DNA of 64,000 nt, taken from NCBI RefSeq assembly GCF_033118175.1, contig NC_083711.1, forward strand, positions 41,116,001-41,180,000, given 5' to 3'. Source of the stretch: Dama dama (taxonomy: Eukaryota; Chordata; Mammalia; Artiodactyla; Cervidae). Both the position numbers and the translations under genes were made by a program. How positions within the stretch are numbered: the stretch's first letter is position 1; each line of letters begins with the position of its first letter. A model generated the notes under the pieces. The model was given only the letters and a program-made list of their open reading frames with translations, ran no database searches and was not told the origin of the DNA. Below, piece after piece: positions 1 through 11,804 of the stretch.

Positions 1-1180
1 GTTTGTTACAGCTTTCCTTTCAAGGGGCAAACTTTCTTTACTTTCTTGGCTGCAATCACTGTCCCCAGTCATTTTGGAGCCCACGAAAATGAATTCTGTC
101 ACTGCTTCAACTTTTTCCCTTGCTATATGCCATGAACTGATAGGATGAGTTGCCATGATCTTAGGTTTTTGAATGTTGAGTTTTAAGCCAGCTTTTTCAC
201 TCTCTTTCACCCTCATCCAGTGACTCTTTAGTTCCTCTTCAATATCTGCCATTAGGATGGTATCATCTGCATATCTGAGGTTGTTGATATTTCTCCTGAC
301 AATTCGGGTTCCAGCTTATCATTTATCCAGGCCCGTATTTTGCATGATGTACTCTGCACATAAGATAAACTAGCAGAGTGACAATATACAATCTTGACAT
401 ACTCCTTTCAGGATTTTGAACCAGTCCATTCTTCCATGTCTGGTTCTAACTGTTGCTTCTTGACCTGCACACGGGTTTCTCAGAAGACAGGCAAGGTAGT
501 CTCAAATTCCCATCTCTTTAAGAATTTTCCATAGTTTGTTGTGATCCAAACAATCAAAGGCTTTAGTGTAGTGAAAGAAGCAGAAATAGATTTTTTTGAA
601 ATTCCCTTACTTTCTCTATTATCCAAAAAAAATGCTGACAATTTGATCTCTGTTTCCTCTGCCTTTTCTAAATCCAGCTTGTACATCTGGAAGTTTTCTG
701 TTCACATACTGATAAAGCTTAGCTCAAAGGATTTTGAGCATTACCTTGCTAGTGTGTGAAAAGAACACAACTGTATAATAGTTTGATCATTCTTTGGCAT
801 TGTCCTTCTTTGAAATTGGAATGAAATCTGACATTTTTCCAGTCTTGCGGCCACTGCTGAGTTTTCCAAATTTGCTGACATATTGAGTGCAACACTTTAA
901 CAGCAGCATCTTTTAGGATTTGAAATAGCTCAGCTGAAATTCCATCACCTCCATTAGCTTTGTTTGTAGTAATGTTTCCTAAAGCCCACTTGACTTCACA
1001 CTCCAGAATATCTGGCTCTAGGTGAGTGACCACACCATCATAGTTATCTGGGTCATCAAGACCTTTTCTATATAGTTCTTCTGTATATTCTTAATCTCTT
1101 CTATTTTTGTTGCTTCTTTGCCATTTCTGTACTTTATCATGACCATCTTTGCATAAAATGTTCTCTTTATATCACCAATC
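1..1180 (-). mobile_element. BovB (RTE) LINE relic, reverse-transcriptase part, cut by window edge
   Basis: Read on the minus strand this matches the BovB reverse-transcriptase ORF. The palm motif LRYADD is encoded at about 262-282 (YADD codons at 262-273), and the stretch near 895-1030 encodes residues resembling EVKWALGNITTNKANGGDGI. Only short open stretches remain (749-1033, 480-686), so the copy is dead and fairly diverged. The element's 3' end lies beyond base 1; its 5' truncation is near 1180. It is an RTE-clade retrotransposon relic, not a host gene. Confidence 0.93.
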
Positions 1181-1515
1181 CTCCAATTAAAAATTTTAAA
1201 AATACTGATTTTCTTTGATTTCAGTACTGTTTGATAAGTGAGACAGTCTGACGGAAGGATAAACTAGATTATGAGTACATTCACTTCTCTAATTTGCAAT
1301 TTTTGTTGATAGGAGCAAAAATTTCCATGTATGCAATATAAAAACTATAAATTCAAATGTACCTCATTATCTAAACCAGAAAAAATGCAATAGAAAAAAA
1401 TTAAGTGTTAAGTTTTCATTGTGAGAAAATGAAAAGTAAAAATAGTATAGTGCTTTAAAGCAGTGCAGATTAGCAATTATTTTAGAACAACTTTGTAAAA
1501 ACCTGCCCAAATATA
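1181..1515. other. Unassigned AT-rich spacer
   Basis: Between the BovB truncation point and the next SINE. AT-rich with A runs. No reading frame, RNA or repeat family recognised. Confidence 0.6.
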
Positions 1516-1730
1516 GGCTTCCCAGGTGACTTAGTGGTAAAGAATTTGCCTGCCAAGCCGGAGACTGATCCTTGGGTTTGATCCCTGGGTCGGAAGGATC
1601 CCCTGGAGAAGGAAATGGCAACTCACTCCACTATTCTTTCCTGAGAAAATCCATGAACAGAGGAGCCTGGTGGGCTACAGTCCATGAAGTGCAGAGAGTT
1701 GAACATGACTGGGTGACTTAGCAGCAGCAG
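1516..1730 (+). mobile_element. Bov-tA SINE
   Basis: A complete head (GGCTTCCCAGGTGAC..., tRNA-Glu derived, with a B-box-like GGTTTGATCCC) is followed by the BovB-derived body (ATCCCCTGGAGAAGGAAATG, then ACAGAGGAGCCTGG). It ends in a GCAGCAGCAG-type tail. The SINE is mobilised in trans by BovB machinery. The flanks share a weak CC(C/T)AA-like duplication. Confidence 0.95.
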
Positions 1731-1845
1731 CCTAACATAAAATGATATTTCCACTCAGTGGTACAAATATACATCTTCCCAGCTGCTGCAAGTTGGATTC
1801 TCTTGAAAAAATTGTCTGAGATAAAAATTAGACACTGTGATGATA

Positions 1846-1902
1846 TAGATGGCTATGGTGGGGTGTGGAAGGGAGGTCCAAGAAGGAGGGGATATTTGTA
1901 TA

Positions 1903-1934
<32 letters not shown>

Positions 1935-2038
1935 CATATATATGTATGTGTATATACACATATATATGTAATAGGATCCGTTGTACAGAAGAAATTAATA
2001 CAGCATTGCAAAGTGATTATACTCCAATAAAAAATAAG
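1846..2038 (+). mobile_element. L1 LINE 3' end fragment (artiodactyl type)
   Basis: The GGGAGG...GGAGGGGATAT stretch, then TTGTACAGAAGAAATTAATA and TATACTCCAATAAAAAATAA, match the 3' end of ruminant L1s, including the terminal AATAAA-bearing A-rich tail. A TG/TA microsatellite has expanded in the middle. Only the 3' end is present. Confidence 0.85.
1903..1972. repeat. (TG)n/(TA)n microsatellite inside L1 tail
   Basis: About 11 uninterrupted TG units (about 1903-1925) run into TATATA/CATATA alternations to about 1972. This compound dinucleotide tract replaces the GTATAC-type segment of the L1 tail and is likely length-polymorphic. Confidence 0.93.
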
Positions 2039-2630
2039 TTTTATCAGGGAGAGCTCTTAAGTTTACTTCCTTTGGGAGTGAGAGAAACAGAACGGGTAGA
2101 GTGAGAAATTGAGCAGCGGTGCTATCTTACGGGAGGTGTCATCCAAACCAGATAAACCTGTGGTAACCCTTCATCTTTATCCTGAATTGGAATAAGAAAG
2201 CCATATCTTCAAAGCCCTGCAGTCATCATCAGATGTGTAATCTCCCAGAAAGAAGATGTGACTTCAAGCAAGGCCCTCGTCTGCAGCAGAGGCAATCTTA
2301 AAATAAGGCTGGTAGATGAGGGCTAGCTAGGTACTGACAATTCCTCTAGCAGCATCATTCTTAAAGTGGGATCTGGGAGACATCTGCCCCTAACCACTTG
2401 AAACTGCTTCTTTTGTAAACTCAAGGATCAGTGAGTCCAGAGCTCTGGTAAGCCTCTCCCACTGGAGAAATTTAGATGAAGAGAATTAGTGAGAAAAACT
2501 ACAGACACTACTGCTCCAAATGGTCATGGGAGCCACAAATGTTACTTCTATTTTCCTTCCCTACTATCCATTCTGTTTACTCCCTTCAACATCAACTAGC
2601 GTATTTGCTGGCCCCGTGGGCCTGATGCAT
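2039..2630. other. Unassigned stretch
   Basis: Moderately complex sequence without a recognised repeat, exon or RNA. It may continue across the small L1 tail at 2631-2683 into the next unassigned segment. Confidence 0.5.
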
Positions 2631-2683
2631 TCTTTCTTTTTATTGGAGTGTAATTGCTTTAAAATGTTGTTAGTTTCTGCTGA
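2631..2683 (-). mobile_element. Short L1 3'-tail relic
   Basis: TTTTTATTGGAGTGTAATTG followed by CTTTAAAATGTTGTTAGTTT is the reverse complement of the L1 terminal segment (AACATTTTAAAGCAATTACACTCCAATAAA type). Only about 50 bp remain. Confidence 0.7.
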
Positions 2684-4648
2684 AGCTTGAGCCCTTAGTC
2701 ATCACATCTTCTTGGGGGGTAGGGCGTTGCACTTGTACATTCGCTATCAAAATATGACAAAGCAGTCTCGAGAGACCCAACTACAGCACCTGAATTTTAT
2801 TTTCTGCCCTCACTGAGTAACAACAGACCCCCTGTATACTCCTGATAATCAGATTCAGTTAATTTTGACAAAATGATGATTCTTCTTCTTGCCTCTCTGT
2901 CCCCCTCTAACCCCACTCCTTAATCAAGCACCCTCAGATTACCATCTCAGGCATGAATGCTGAGTATGACCTTCAGCTCCTAGGGAGATACTGCCCATTA
3001 CCTCCCTTATCTGGACCCATGTGTCTCCATCTGGATTATGTCCTGACTTACTCCTAGTGGCCAAGAGGGGAACTGGAGAGAGATGTTGAGGATGTGGTAT
3101 ATGTTACAAGGGAAGCCACTCCATCATTTTCAAGCAAAGGAGGACTACTAGCCCTAAACAGGGGCTGAGCCTTTTCTCCAGCTCTGAGGGTTCAGGGGAA
3201 TTTGTGTGTTCAAAGTTTATAGGTCCCATTAAAACAGATGTGTCCACCCCATATATCAAGGTCAAATTCTTTCCTAACCAAGGCCCAGCAAACCTGATTA
3301 GGTTGAGAATTAAACCATTTTTGAAGCTCTGGTACTCATATGAATAGGTCCTGGACCTAATCCCCAGTTTTCTCTGACTCTAGCTGCATGAAGTAAAAAA
3401 TCTCTTTATGGGTTAAAAATCCCCCTAGTGTTAATACTTGGTTTTCAGTTGTCAATTAATCAATTACTTTGAACCTCTCTTTTTCTTTCCCTAAAGTAAT
3501 AACATTTAGTATATGCACACAATTACAGGTTCTTTTAGCCACATTTTACTCTACATCTCTCACAGACCTGATATGTCAAACCAGCTAGTACAATCCCTCC
3601 CCGCAGTGTACCACCTGAGGCAAACATTTTAACAATTACAACGTTGTACCTGGGTCTATCTATATTCCACCTCCTGCCAGTGATGGGGTCATTGCCAGCC
3701 AAAAGCAGGTAATTCGGTTCCAAAAGCCTATCTCTATTCCACCATATGATTCCTAACACCATTTGTGCCTGTGGCCTTTCCAAGAAACAGATTTCATGAT
3801 GGAAATTTCCACGCAGGGGATTTGCTGGGGAAAGGAAGAAGGGATGGTCGGAGGAAGAAGTTGAGATCTGATACAGTCTCAATGAAAACCTCTCAGTCTT
3901 AATGGAAGATTCAGCTGGGATAAATGTTCAGAGCTCTCCACAGTTGAGGGGAAATGGGTCGTGTCAATGACTCCCACACTGATCAGTCACTGAATGCAGG
4001 GCACCTTACATGGGAATGTACCTTAAACAACATGGCTGTCTATAGCCATGGCAGTTCTTAAAGAAGGATGCTCTAGCCAAAGGCTAGAGACAGGAAGTAC
4101 AGAATAAAGTATCAGTTCTCTATGAGAGAACAGGGATGATGTCATTAATATCACAGTGTTCACCAAACTAGTATGTAACATTGTTACTCATTTTCAATGT
4201 CAAAAGAAAAATAGAAAGACTTCCAATATATATTAAAAAGAAGATATTCATGCCAAATATCTTCTTCCTGCTCTCTAAATCGACTTGGTTTCTGGTTTAA
4301 GTTAGGCAGGCAAAAGTCAAAGAGAGAGAACACAGTAAATTCCACTAATTCCCTCCCTTGAGAGCAAATTACTGATCTTAAGGTGGTCAATTTTAATGAT
4401 TCTATTTCTAGAAAGAAGTGACTTCTCCCTGCTCCTTATATTTGAAGTGGTGTTAGTACCTGCTGCTAGACTTCTCTTCTTGTACAGTGTTCAAGAACAG
4501 GCATGAATGCTGCTCCCACGTTTGTATTAAGCCCATCTATAAATAAACCCTTCTCAAGTTGTCATTAGGACAACTTGAGTCAGTTGAGTGTACACTGTTC
4601 CTCAATGAGAACCCTGACTTATACAAACAACTTTCCTAATATTATCAG
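2684..4648. other. Unassigned, relatively GC-richer stretch
   Basis: Nearly 2 kb with better base balance than its surroundings and no ruminant SINE. A minus-strand frame at 3535-3882 encodes 115 residues (starting MRLYQISTSSSDHPFF, rich in R, G and aromatics) that I do not recognise; no hydrophobic segment or motif stands out. The texture would fit a decayed LTR-retrotransposon interior, but I cannot show that. Confidence 0.4.
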
Positions 4649-4740
4649 TAGTCTGTAAACTCCCTTAGGGCTACATCTGTGTCTGATTTGTCTTTGTGTC
4701 TCTGAGATGCTCCATGTCTTCTATAGGTATGCAGTAACTG
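4649..4740 (+). mobile_element. L2 LINE 3' end relic
   Basis: GTCTGTAAACTCCCTTAGGG, then TGTCTGATTTGTCTTTGTGT, then a GTAT-GCAGTAACTG stretch, follow the order of the L2 3' end (GTAAGCTCCTTGAGGGCAGG ... TAGTAGGTGCTCAATAAA). Strongly diverged. Confidence 0.55.
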
Positions 4741-4926
4741 TGTTAATGAGACAGTTTCTTTTTTTTTCCACACATATACATAGGATTTTTATTTATGTCA
4801 ATACTAATATTATTTGAGGTTCTAATCACCTCTTATTTTGCCAAGGTTGGGAGTGTATCTTAAATGTGGCAACATTTATTACATATTTTCGTTGTAAACA
4901 AAATATTGGCTCACTCAGATGCTCAG

Positions 4927-5049
4927 GAAATGGCAAACCACTCCAATACTCTTGCCTGGAAAACTCCATGGACAGAGGAGCCTGGTAGGCTGTACAGTCC
5001 ATGGGGTTGCAAAGGGTTGGACACGACTGAGCTACTTCACTTTCACTTT
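4927..5049 (+). mobile_element. Headless Bov SINE with target-site duplication
   Basis: Begins in the body (GAAATGGCAAACCACTCCAA) without the tRNA-like head and ends in (TTCACTTTCACTTTC). Flanked by CAGATGCTCAG (4916-4926) and CAGATTCTCAG (5050-5060), an 11-bp direct repeat with one mismatch. The boundaries and the 5' truncation are therefore original. Confidence 0.93.
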
Positions 5050-5060
5050 CAGATTCTCAG

Positions 5061-6118
5061 TTCCTTAGGCGTTATTAGAGAAGGTAGATACCATTTAATT
5101 GGGTCATGAGAAGTTAGAGTTACTCAAGATAGTCCACTATTTGTATCACCTGATAGAAGTTGTCTGTTTTCTCAGGACCTTGTTTCTTCATCTCTGCAAT
5201 ATGTGAATGAAAAAAAAAGTATCGCTGAATTCTTTGTAGTTCTAATTTTTGTTGTTGTTGTTTTTCTCTGATGCAGAAAGTTGTAAAATGGGCATGTTGC
5301 TTGGAATTTCTATTTTGTATTCTTTTTAACTTCTGAGTCATTGAATTTTTCACAGATAATGTCCTAGGCTATTGATTATCAATTCCTACCTTTTAGTGGA
5401 TGGAAAAATTGAAAAATAGACAATGGCATTGAGGTTTTGGCTAAGACAACAATGTGCAGTTCATAAATACTGCATTTGTGCTCTGGTGAAGTGGCCATTG
5501 CTCAAAGTTAATGGTTCTGGCAGCCCTGGATGGCCCAATGTTGATTGACTGACACAAAGGTCAACTGCTTAATTTATGAGCTGTCCTTCTAGAATAAAGA
5601 CACCGATGCTGACCTGCTGGCAGGAGGGGCTGCCATTGAGACTGTTGATACAGTAGTGATGATAGTTTAAAAAGAATCTATTCACCTTCTTTTGATCCCT
5701 GCCTCTTGTGATCAATGGCACTTAAGCCAGGTCAAGATAAGGAACAGACACTTATGTGGCTATGGAACAAATTAAGACCAAGTTGCTACAAAGCATTATT
5801 AACTTCATCTGCATTCTGTTCTAACAAACTGAACTAGCCAGACATAAACAATTACTAACTACTACCCAGACTACAGACAAGTTCAGGATGCGTTCTCTAT
5901 TCCTTCTAAACTGCTCAAAAAAGAATTCAGTCACTCCATAAATCAAAGTTATTTAAAAATTCCAGTTCAGCAGTGGATTTTTTTTTTCAAGTCACAAATT
6001 CTCCCCTATACTGTTTTGGATATACTCATTGAAATGATGATGGCAATTTACAAAACTTGGTAATTTGGGATGGGTGAAAGTTGAATTTCTCAACAACATG
6101 AACATACTGTTTAATTTA
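5061..6118. other. Unassigned stretch
   Basis: AT-rich with short T and A runs (for example at 5253-5272 and 5980-5990). No gene or repeat family recognised. Confidence 0.5.
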
Positions 6119-6338
6119 TGCATGCTTAGTCATTCAGCTGTGTCCAACTCTTTGTGACCCTTTGGATGGTAGCCCGCCAGGCTCCTGTGTCCATGGGATT
6201 GTTTTCAGGCAAGAATACTGAAGTGGGTTGCCCTTTCCTCCTCCAGGGGATCTTCCTGACCCAGGGATTGAACCTGCATCTGCTGGGTCTCCTACATTGC
6301 AGGTGGATTCTTTACCTGCTGGGCCACCGGGGAAGCCC
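6119..6338 (-). mobile_element. Bov-tA SINE, full-length type
   Basis: Reverse complement of the whole SINE: tail/body at left (TGCATGCTTAGTCATTCAGC), head at right ending GGGCCACCGGGGAAGCCC. It carries a small insertion in the head (CTGGGTCTCCTACATTGCAG). A T-rich run (6342-6360) follows. Confidence 0.95.
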
Positions 6339-6381
6339 AAATTGTTTTTGTTTTTTTTTTTAATCTAGTCAGTAATTATAT

Positions 6382-6572
6382 TTGGGTCTGGATAATTCTT
6401 TGTCGCAGATAGGTTGCGCTGTGCATTGTAGAATATTTATCAACATCACTGGTTTCTACCTACTGGATGGCAATAGCAATACCCCAAATTTGTGACAACA
6501 AAAAATTGCTTCTAAACATTGCCGACTATCTTTTGGAATAAAATTAACCCCAGACTGGAAACAACTAGTTTA
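6382..6572 (-). mobile_element. MER5A (hAT-Charlie non-autonomous DNA transposon)
   Basis: In order: GGGTCTGGATAATTCTTTGT, TGTGCATTGTAGAATATTTA, CTACTGGATGGCAATAGCAA, TGTGACAACAAAAAATTGCT and CATTGCCGACTATCTTTTGG. This is the order of the MER5A consensus on the minus strand, nearly its full 190-bp length. It is an ancient placental repeat. Confidence 0.85.
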
Positions 6573-7061
6573 ATTCATAGATATTAAAAAAAAAAAATTG
6601 GCCAAGTAATGAGCATTGGAACTCTACAATGAACAGAATGTTGTCTTCTACTCCAAGGATCTTATAATCTACTCAAAAAAGATATACAAGTAAATACTAC
6701 CGTTAAGGTATATGGAAGGTGTTGTGTTTGTGTGTGTTTAACTTCTATGCTTTTTAAAATGTTTCATTCAGTAATAACGTATTTGACAATGACTTTGTCA
6801 TTAATTGATTAGGCCACAACCACACACCCTTGCCTGAAGGAAAATGGAGAATCTAGAAATGTCAGGGAGAGGTGATGAATAGGTCAAGTGAAAGCGAAGA
6901 ATAGGTCAAGATGAAAATAGGATTAAGTGGCTAAATTATGTGGCCCAAACTTTGACATTCTATCACAGAATTAAAAAAAAAAAAAAAAGAGTTAAATCTG
7001 AGGATGAAAGGCATCAATTGACACTGCTAGGCATCAATCATACTTTTTAAAGAGATCTATT
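6573..7061. other. Unassigned spacer with poly-A run
   Basis: AT-rich. A homopolymer A run of about 16 lies near 6972-6987. Nothing else recognised. Confidence 0.5.
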
Positions 7062-7072
7062 AAGAAAATCTT

Positions 7073-7224
7073 ATGTCCTTTAAAGAAAATCAATGTCCTC
7101 ATGTCCTCAGTGGACATGAGTTTGAGTAAACTCCGGGAACTGGTGATGGACAGGGAGGCCTGGCGTGCTGCAGTCCCTGGGGTCACAAAGAGCCAGACAC
7201 GACTGAGTGACTGAACTGACTGAT
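7073..7224 (+). mobile_element. BovB 3'-end fragment with target-site duplication
   Basis: From about 7107 the sequence follows the BovB C-terminus/3' end (GTGGACATGAGTTTGAGTAA ... GGGAGGCCTGGCGTGCTGCA) to the terminal CTGAACTGACTGA. A perfect 11-bp repeat AAGAAAATCTT flanks the insert (7062-7072 and 7226-7236). The first 34 bases (7073-7106) are not BovB and contain another AAGAAAATC (7083-7091). Confidence 0.9.
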
Positions 7225-7499
7225 CAAGAAAATCTTGGAGATCTTTGAATTGAAGGGTTTACAAGTATAACATTTATACATGTGTTACCATTAAACAACC
7301 CTGGGCACTAAGATCCGGCGACACAATCTGTTCATGTTGATGCACTGTCCTGCAGGCACAATACAGACGTTGCTAGGTGATGCTTCTTGTTGCAGTTTCA
7401 GACTCCAAAGGAAATGTCAAGGTGCAGCAACGTTTCTCTGAAACTCAAAGAAATTAGAAGGAAAACTCCAGCCAGGAGACAACCTGCTGTGCCAGTGTT

Positions 7500-7610
7500 G
7501 TGGAGTGAGTTGCCATTTCCTTCTCCAGAGATCTTCCCTGACCCGGGGATTGAACCCGGGTCTCTTGCATTGTAGGCAGATGCTTTGCCATCTGAGGCAC
7601 CAGGGAAGTC
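7500..7610 (-). mobile_element. Partial Bov-tA SINE (head half)
   Basis: Reverse complement of the head plus the first part of the body (GAGTTGCCATTTCCTTCTCC ... GGCACCAGGGAAGTC). The tail half is absent, and the break is at the GGAGTG motif in the middle of the body. Confidence 0.93.
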
Positions 7611-9326
7611 TACCACGTAGATGGAAAGGTACAAAAGTGTTTTATATAAAGAGCGATAGAAAACATGTAATGGCTTAGTGAGCTCTTCAAAACAAATCTC
7701 TTAACAGAACATACAGTTCTCAGCTGTGAGAGTCAAATTGAATTAGGACTTATTATCTGGGGAGAAGTATTATTTAACCATTTTAGGACATGTTCAGGAG
7801 AAATGCAAACACAGTCAATTCCCCAATATGCAAAATGACCTATTGCAGTTCCCATATGTGAGGAATCAACAGAATAAGGCAACAGCAGTTCTGGGTTTTG
7901 AATGGTACTGTGAGAAGTCCAGGAGAGTGGTAGGTACTGCTAGCCTAGAAATCCACTTTCCCAGTAGCAATTAAACACTCAAAGCAAATACTGAGCATAA
8001 ATATTCTGAAGACTGCAGAAACATGTGCTTTCTATAAAATTTAATTAAAATATAACTTTAATAAAGACTACCCAGGTGGCTTAAAAAAGCATCTCATAGA
8101 ACAATGCAATTTTTTCTTTTGTAGAACAGCAAAAATTATTAAAATCTAAGCACGTTCTGAATATATGGCTAAAATTTATATTGAATTTTAGATAGTAAAA
8201 TGTGAACCAATGTTGACATTGAGATTAGGTTAATTATTAACCTCTGTTAATTAACATCTGCCAAAATTAGCATCTATTTTGGGATCAGTTACTATTCAAG
8301 AGAGCAAATGTCCAGGAGATTGTAAGCAAGAAATCATTTTTTCCTCCTATTTTCTAGGCTGAAAGTGAAGGGACATTATGTAAGCTCAAACCAGAAACAA
8401 GTTGACTTGTGCATTTGGCCAAACTATTTTGCAGATAGAGGCAAATTCAGCTCTGGACTGTCCACAACCAAGAGTAATGAAGGCCCAAAATGGAAAGGCA
8501 AAATAAAAACTGGCTAATTTATTGTCTCAGTGTATTTCAACAAACATACTTTGTAATACTTGCAAAGATCTATGTGAAATGATTCAAGTATGAATTAGAG
8601 TCCCTCCTTTCATGTTGTTCACTAGTTAGTAGGGGACGATTAATGCAGAAGCAATAAACTAAAAAAGACTTAATTAAAATGCTGTTAACTTAAATACAAA
8701 TATAGTAATTTTAAAAAGCCTAGAACAGTGAGGAAAGAGAATAGGAATAAAAAAGGGGAGAAGTTGTTTTTTCTTAGTTCTAGCAAGCCTTAGAAAATGG
8801 TTATTTAGTCCATATTCATCATGTGAATTAAAGTCGTTCCTATTTATTTGTTGCTTATTCTATATTCTTATAGATTTTGACAGCACCCTGCAAGGTTCTT
8901 ATTGATTGTATGAGAGCCATTTTAGGAAGGGTCTGTTTCTCTTTTCTCTACCAGTTATTTAGACTTAGCCTAAGGTTTCCTTTGAAGTTGTCGATGTTTC
9001 AGTCAGCATCTCGGAAGTACGAGATAATATCTCAAATTATCCCAGATATTTATATTTCTGAAAGTATCATTTTATTTGAAAGGCAGCATCTATAAGTAGT
9101 TTTAAAATATATTATACCAAGAAGCCAAAAACTTAATATTTTTCAAGCATAATATGCCATTGATCAATAAAATATAAACACATAAGGTATAGCTTTTCTA
9201 CTGTATATTTCCACTCATATAAATTGCATTTAAATGTTTATATATGTGTGTAGTGAACTATGAGTGTGTGTGTTTAAAGATGTCCATGTTGTAGGCTTAT
9301 GGTGATGGAAATAAATTATGGAAATT
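7611..9326. other. Unassigned AT-rich stretch
   Basis: No gene or repeat recognised over 1.7 kb. A frame at 8877-9095 (72 aa) shows no recognisable motif. Confidence 0.5.
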
Positions 9327-9546
9327 GAAAGTGAAAAGTGAAAGTGTTAATCACTCCATCATATTATACTCTTTCCAACCCCACAGACTGTAGTCTGCCA
9401 CTCTCCTCTGTCCAAGAGATTCTCCAGGCAGAAATATTGGAGTGGGTAGCCGTGCCTTCTCCAGTGGATCTTCCTGACGCAGGAATCAAACCTGGTTCTC
9501 CTGCATTGCAGGCAGATTCTTGACCATCTGAGCCACCAGGGCTTCC
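9327..9546 (-). mobile_element. Bov-tA SINE
   Basis: Starts with the tail GAAAGTGAAAAGTGAAAGTG, then the body (AGATTCTCCAGGCAGAAATA, GGAGTGGGTAGCC) and the head ending GAGCCACCAGGGCTTCC, all reverse-complemented. Near full length. Confidence 0.95.
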
Positions 9547-9633
9547 ATTATACTTTATTTAAATCTGAAACTATTTAAGTAATAGAATGCACTTATATTA
9601 TTTATAACATGTTTATGCTATTAAATGTTATTT

Positions 9634-9848
9634 TGGCTTCCCTGATGACTCAGTGATAGGGAATCTGTCTGCCAATGTAGGAGATAAGGGTTCCATTCCT
9701 GAGTCAGGAATATCCCCTGAAGAAGGAAATGGCAAACCCACTCCAGTATTCTTGCTTGGGAAATTCCATGGACAGAGGAGCTTGGAAGGCTACAGTTCAG
9801 GGGGTCAAAAAGATTTGGATATGACTTAGCAACTAAACAACAACAACA
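9634..9848 (+). mobile_element. Bov-tA SINE with target-site duplication
   Basis: Head GGCTTCCCTGATGACTCAGT, body GAAGGAAATGGCAAACCCAC, tail (AACAACAACA). Flanked by TATGCTATT at 9614-9622 and 9849-9857; the adjoining bases (AAATGTTATTTT against TTAATAATAACTTTT) look like a longer eroded duplication. Confidence 0.95.
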
Positions 9849-9857
9849 TATGCTATT

Positions 9858-11804
9858 TTAATAATAACTTTTGGCTTCTGTGTTTGAATTGCATAGTTTT
9901 CAAAATAGGTCCTTAGAAAAATTAAGCTAACCATTTATTTAACTAAATTAGCAGTTATTCAAATGATTTATCTAGATTTTTAAAAAAGATTAAAGTACTG
10001 ATTTTTCTTAAACCAATTATACAATTATATTGTCTCGAAGGTAATTTAGAAATAAATCCTTGTCAGGAAATACATAACAAGAACTTTATCAGTTTGAGAA
10101 TTAAAATTCCAGGAAAGTGTTTCATATTTTTGACACTAACACAGTTCAAGAAAAATAGTTCCATGTCATTGAAACCAGCATTACATGGAAAGATGATATT
10201 ATAGAATCAAATCAAGAAAAACAATTCTGAGAAGTTCTTGTAGTTTAGAATAAATAGCAGCCTCAAGGGAAAATAAAACAGTGAGGTGCATAATAGCAGA
10301 TTTTTACACATGATTAAGTTATTGATTTATAAAATTATATTGTTCGTGTTCTGCCTCTCTACATGAGGGTATAATGTACTCTTTGTAATTATAAGTTATC
10401 CATGCCAGTTTTAAAAAGTGCAGTAAGAATATTAAAATATTTGGCCATACAATTAAGAGACTACATTCCAACCATGATCACTAACAAATGAGATTGGTAT
10501 TAAATTTACCTCAGAAAGACCAGCTTTCCTAAGAGGGCTATAAAAAGATTGGCATCCTTGTTGAAAGATTGTAACTTTTTTTCCCCCATTTCATTTACTA
10601 AAGTGAAACCTTTATAACACCCTTAACTGTGGCAGTTTAGCTAACTAGACTGCCCATTGTACAGTTACAAAGTGAAATATTAACAAAGCTGATTGGGTCT
10701 AGACCAAATCCCATTTATAAAAATCAATTCTAGCTCAGGAAAATATGTATGCTATATTTTATTACCATGGAAACTGATGTTGGAAAATACTAATCATGTA
10801 CGCAAGGAACAATTTATAAAAACCACAGCTTAAACAATGGTGTCATTACAATAATCATCCATAAACAAAGGAAACATAAATGATGCACAGTACCTTCAAA
10901 TACCCTGAAAGTAGAATTATATAGTAGAAATAACATTGTATTCATGTCATTTTAATTTATTTTATGCTATTCAAGAAAATAGATACACCTTAGCAGGTGC
11001 TGAATAATAAGCAGAAAAATGAACATTTCTATTACATGCACCTGTATATTCACAGCTTAGATAACAATAACCCAAAGAAATACAATTATGATAGATTACA
11101 AGATTCTACCACTCTTCTCTGGAACATTTCACTCTTTCATGTTCTGTTTTTTCAAATTAAGCAGAAATCTTCTCTAGTTTTTATAATGTGATTTATTATT
11201 GAATATTCATGTGGATATAAACAGTATTTTAAAGGTTTCATCTGGTTATAATTCTTTACTAGGTTACTAAGCAGACATTACAAAGAGAATTCTACATTAT
11301 TTGAGTGCTTATTGTTGAGTCTTTACAGATACCAAATCACTTTGGCCTAACAAAATAAATTTTTCTTAATACCTTGGCCAAACAAATTCCTAGAAGGTAA
11401 GAATTTACCTTGATTTCACAGTTTTATACATGAAAGTAAATGACTATATAGCTTGCCCATTTTCACAAACAGCACGGAATCTACCTAGAATTTTAACTGA
11501 GTAGAATAAGGTGGATATTATTCTTAATCACTATGTTTTATGCTATAAATGTATTCTAGCAGACATCTTTTTCTCAAAAGTAACAGGTTATTAAAAATCT
11601 TGAGGATATTCCCCAATATTAAGTATAAAACTAGATTCACTCTCTCTCTTTTTTTTTTTTTTATGAATGTTGATTTTCTTATCTGGACAAAATGGGTAAA
11701 GAAGATCTCAGACAATCTTCTAGGGTGTTAAAATAACTGAAGAAGACCATATGCTACCAACAAAATGTAACAAGTCATGAAGTGACAGTCTCTATATTTA
11801 AGAG
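9858..11804. other. Unassigned AT-rich stretch
   Basis: About 1.9 kb of AT-rich sequence without recognised repeats apart from a T run (about 11648-11662). Small frames (10997-11191, 11549-11731) carry no motif I know. Confidence 0.5.

Noticed and set aside
1516..1600. tRNA-like sequence with B-box as a real tRNA gene
   Set aside because: It is the tRNA-Glu-derived head of a Bov-tA and does not keep a full cloverleaf; the same holds for the other SINE heads.
8066..8084. CTACCCAGGTGGCTTAAA as a Bov-tA head remnant
   Set aside because: Only about 14 bases match and no body follows.
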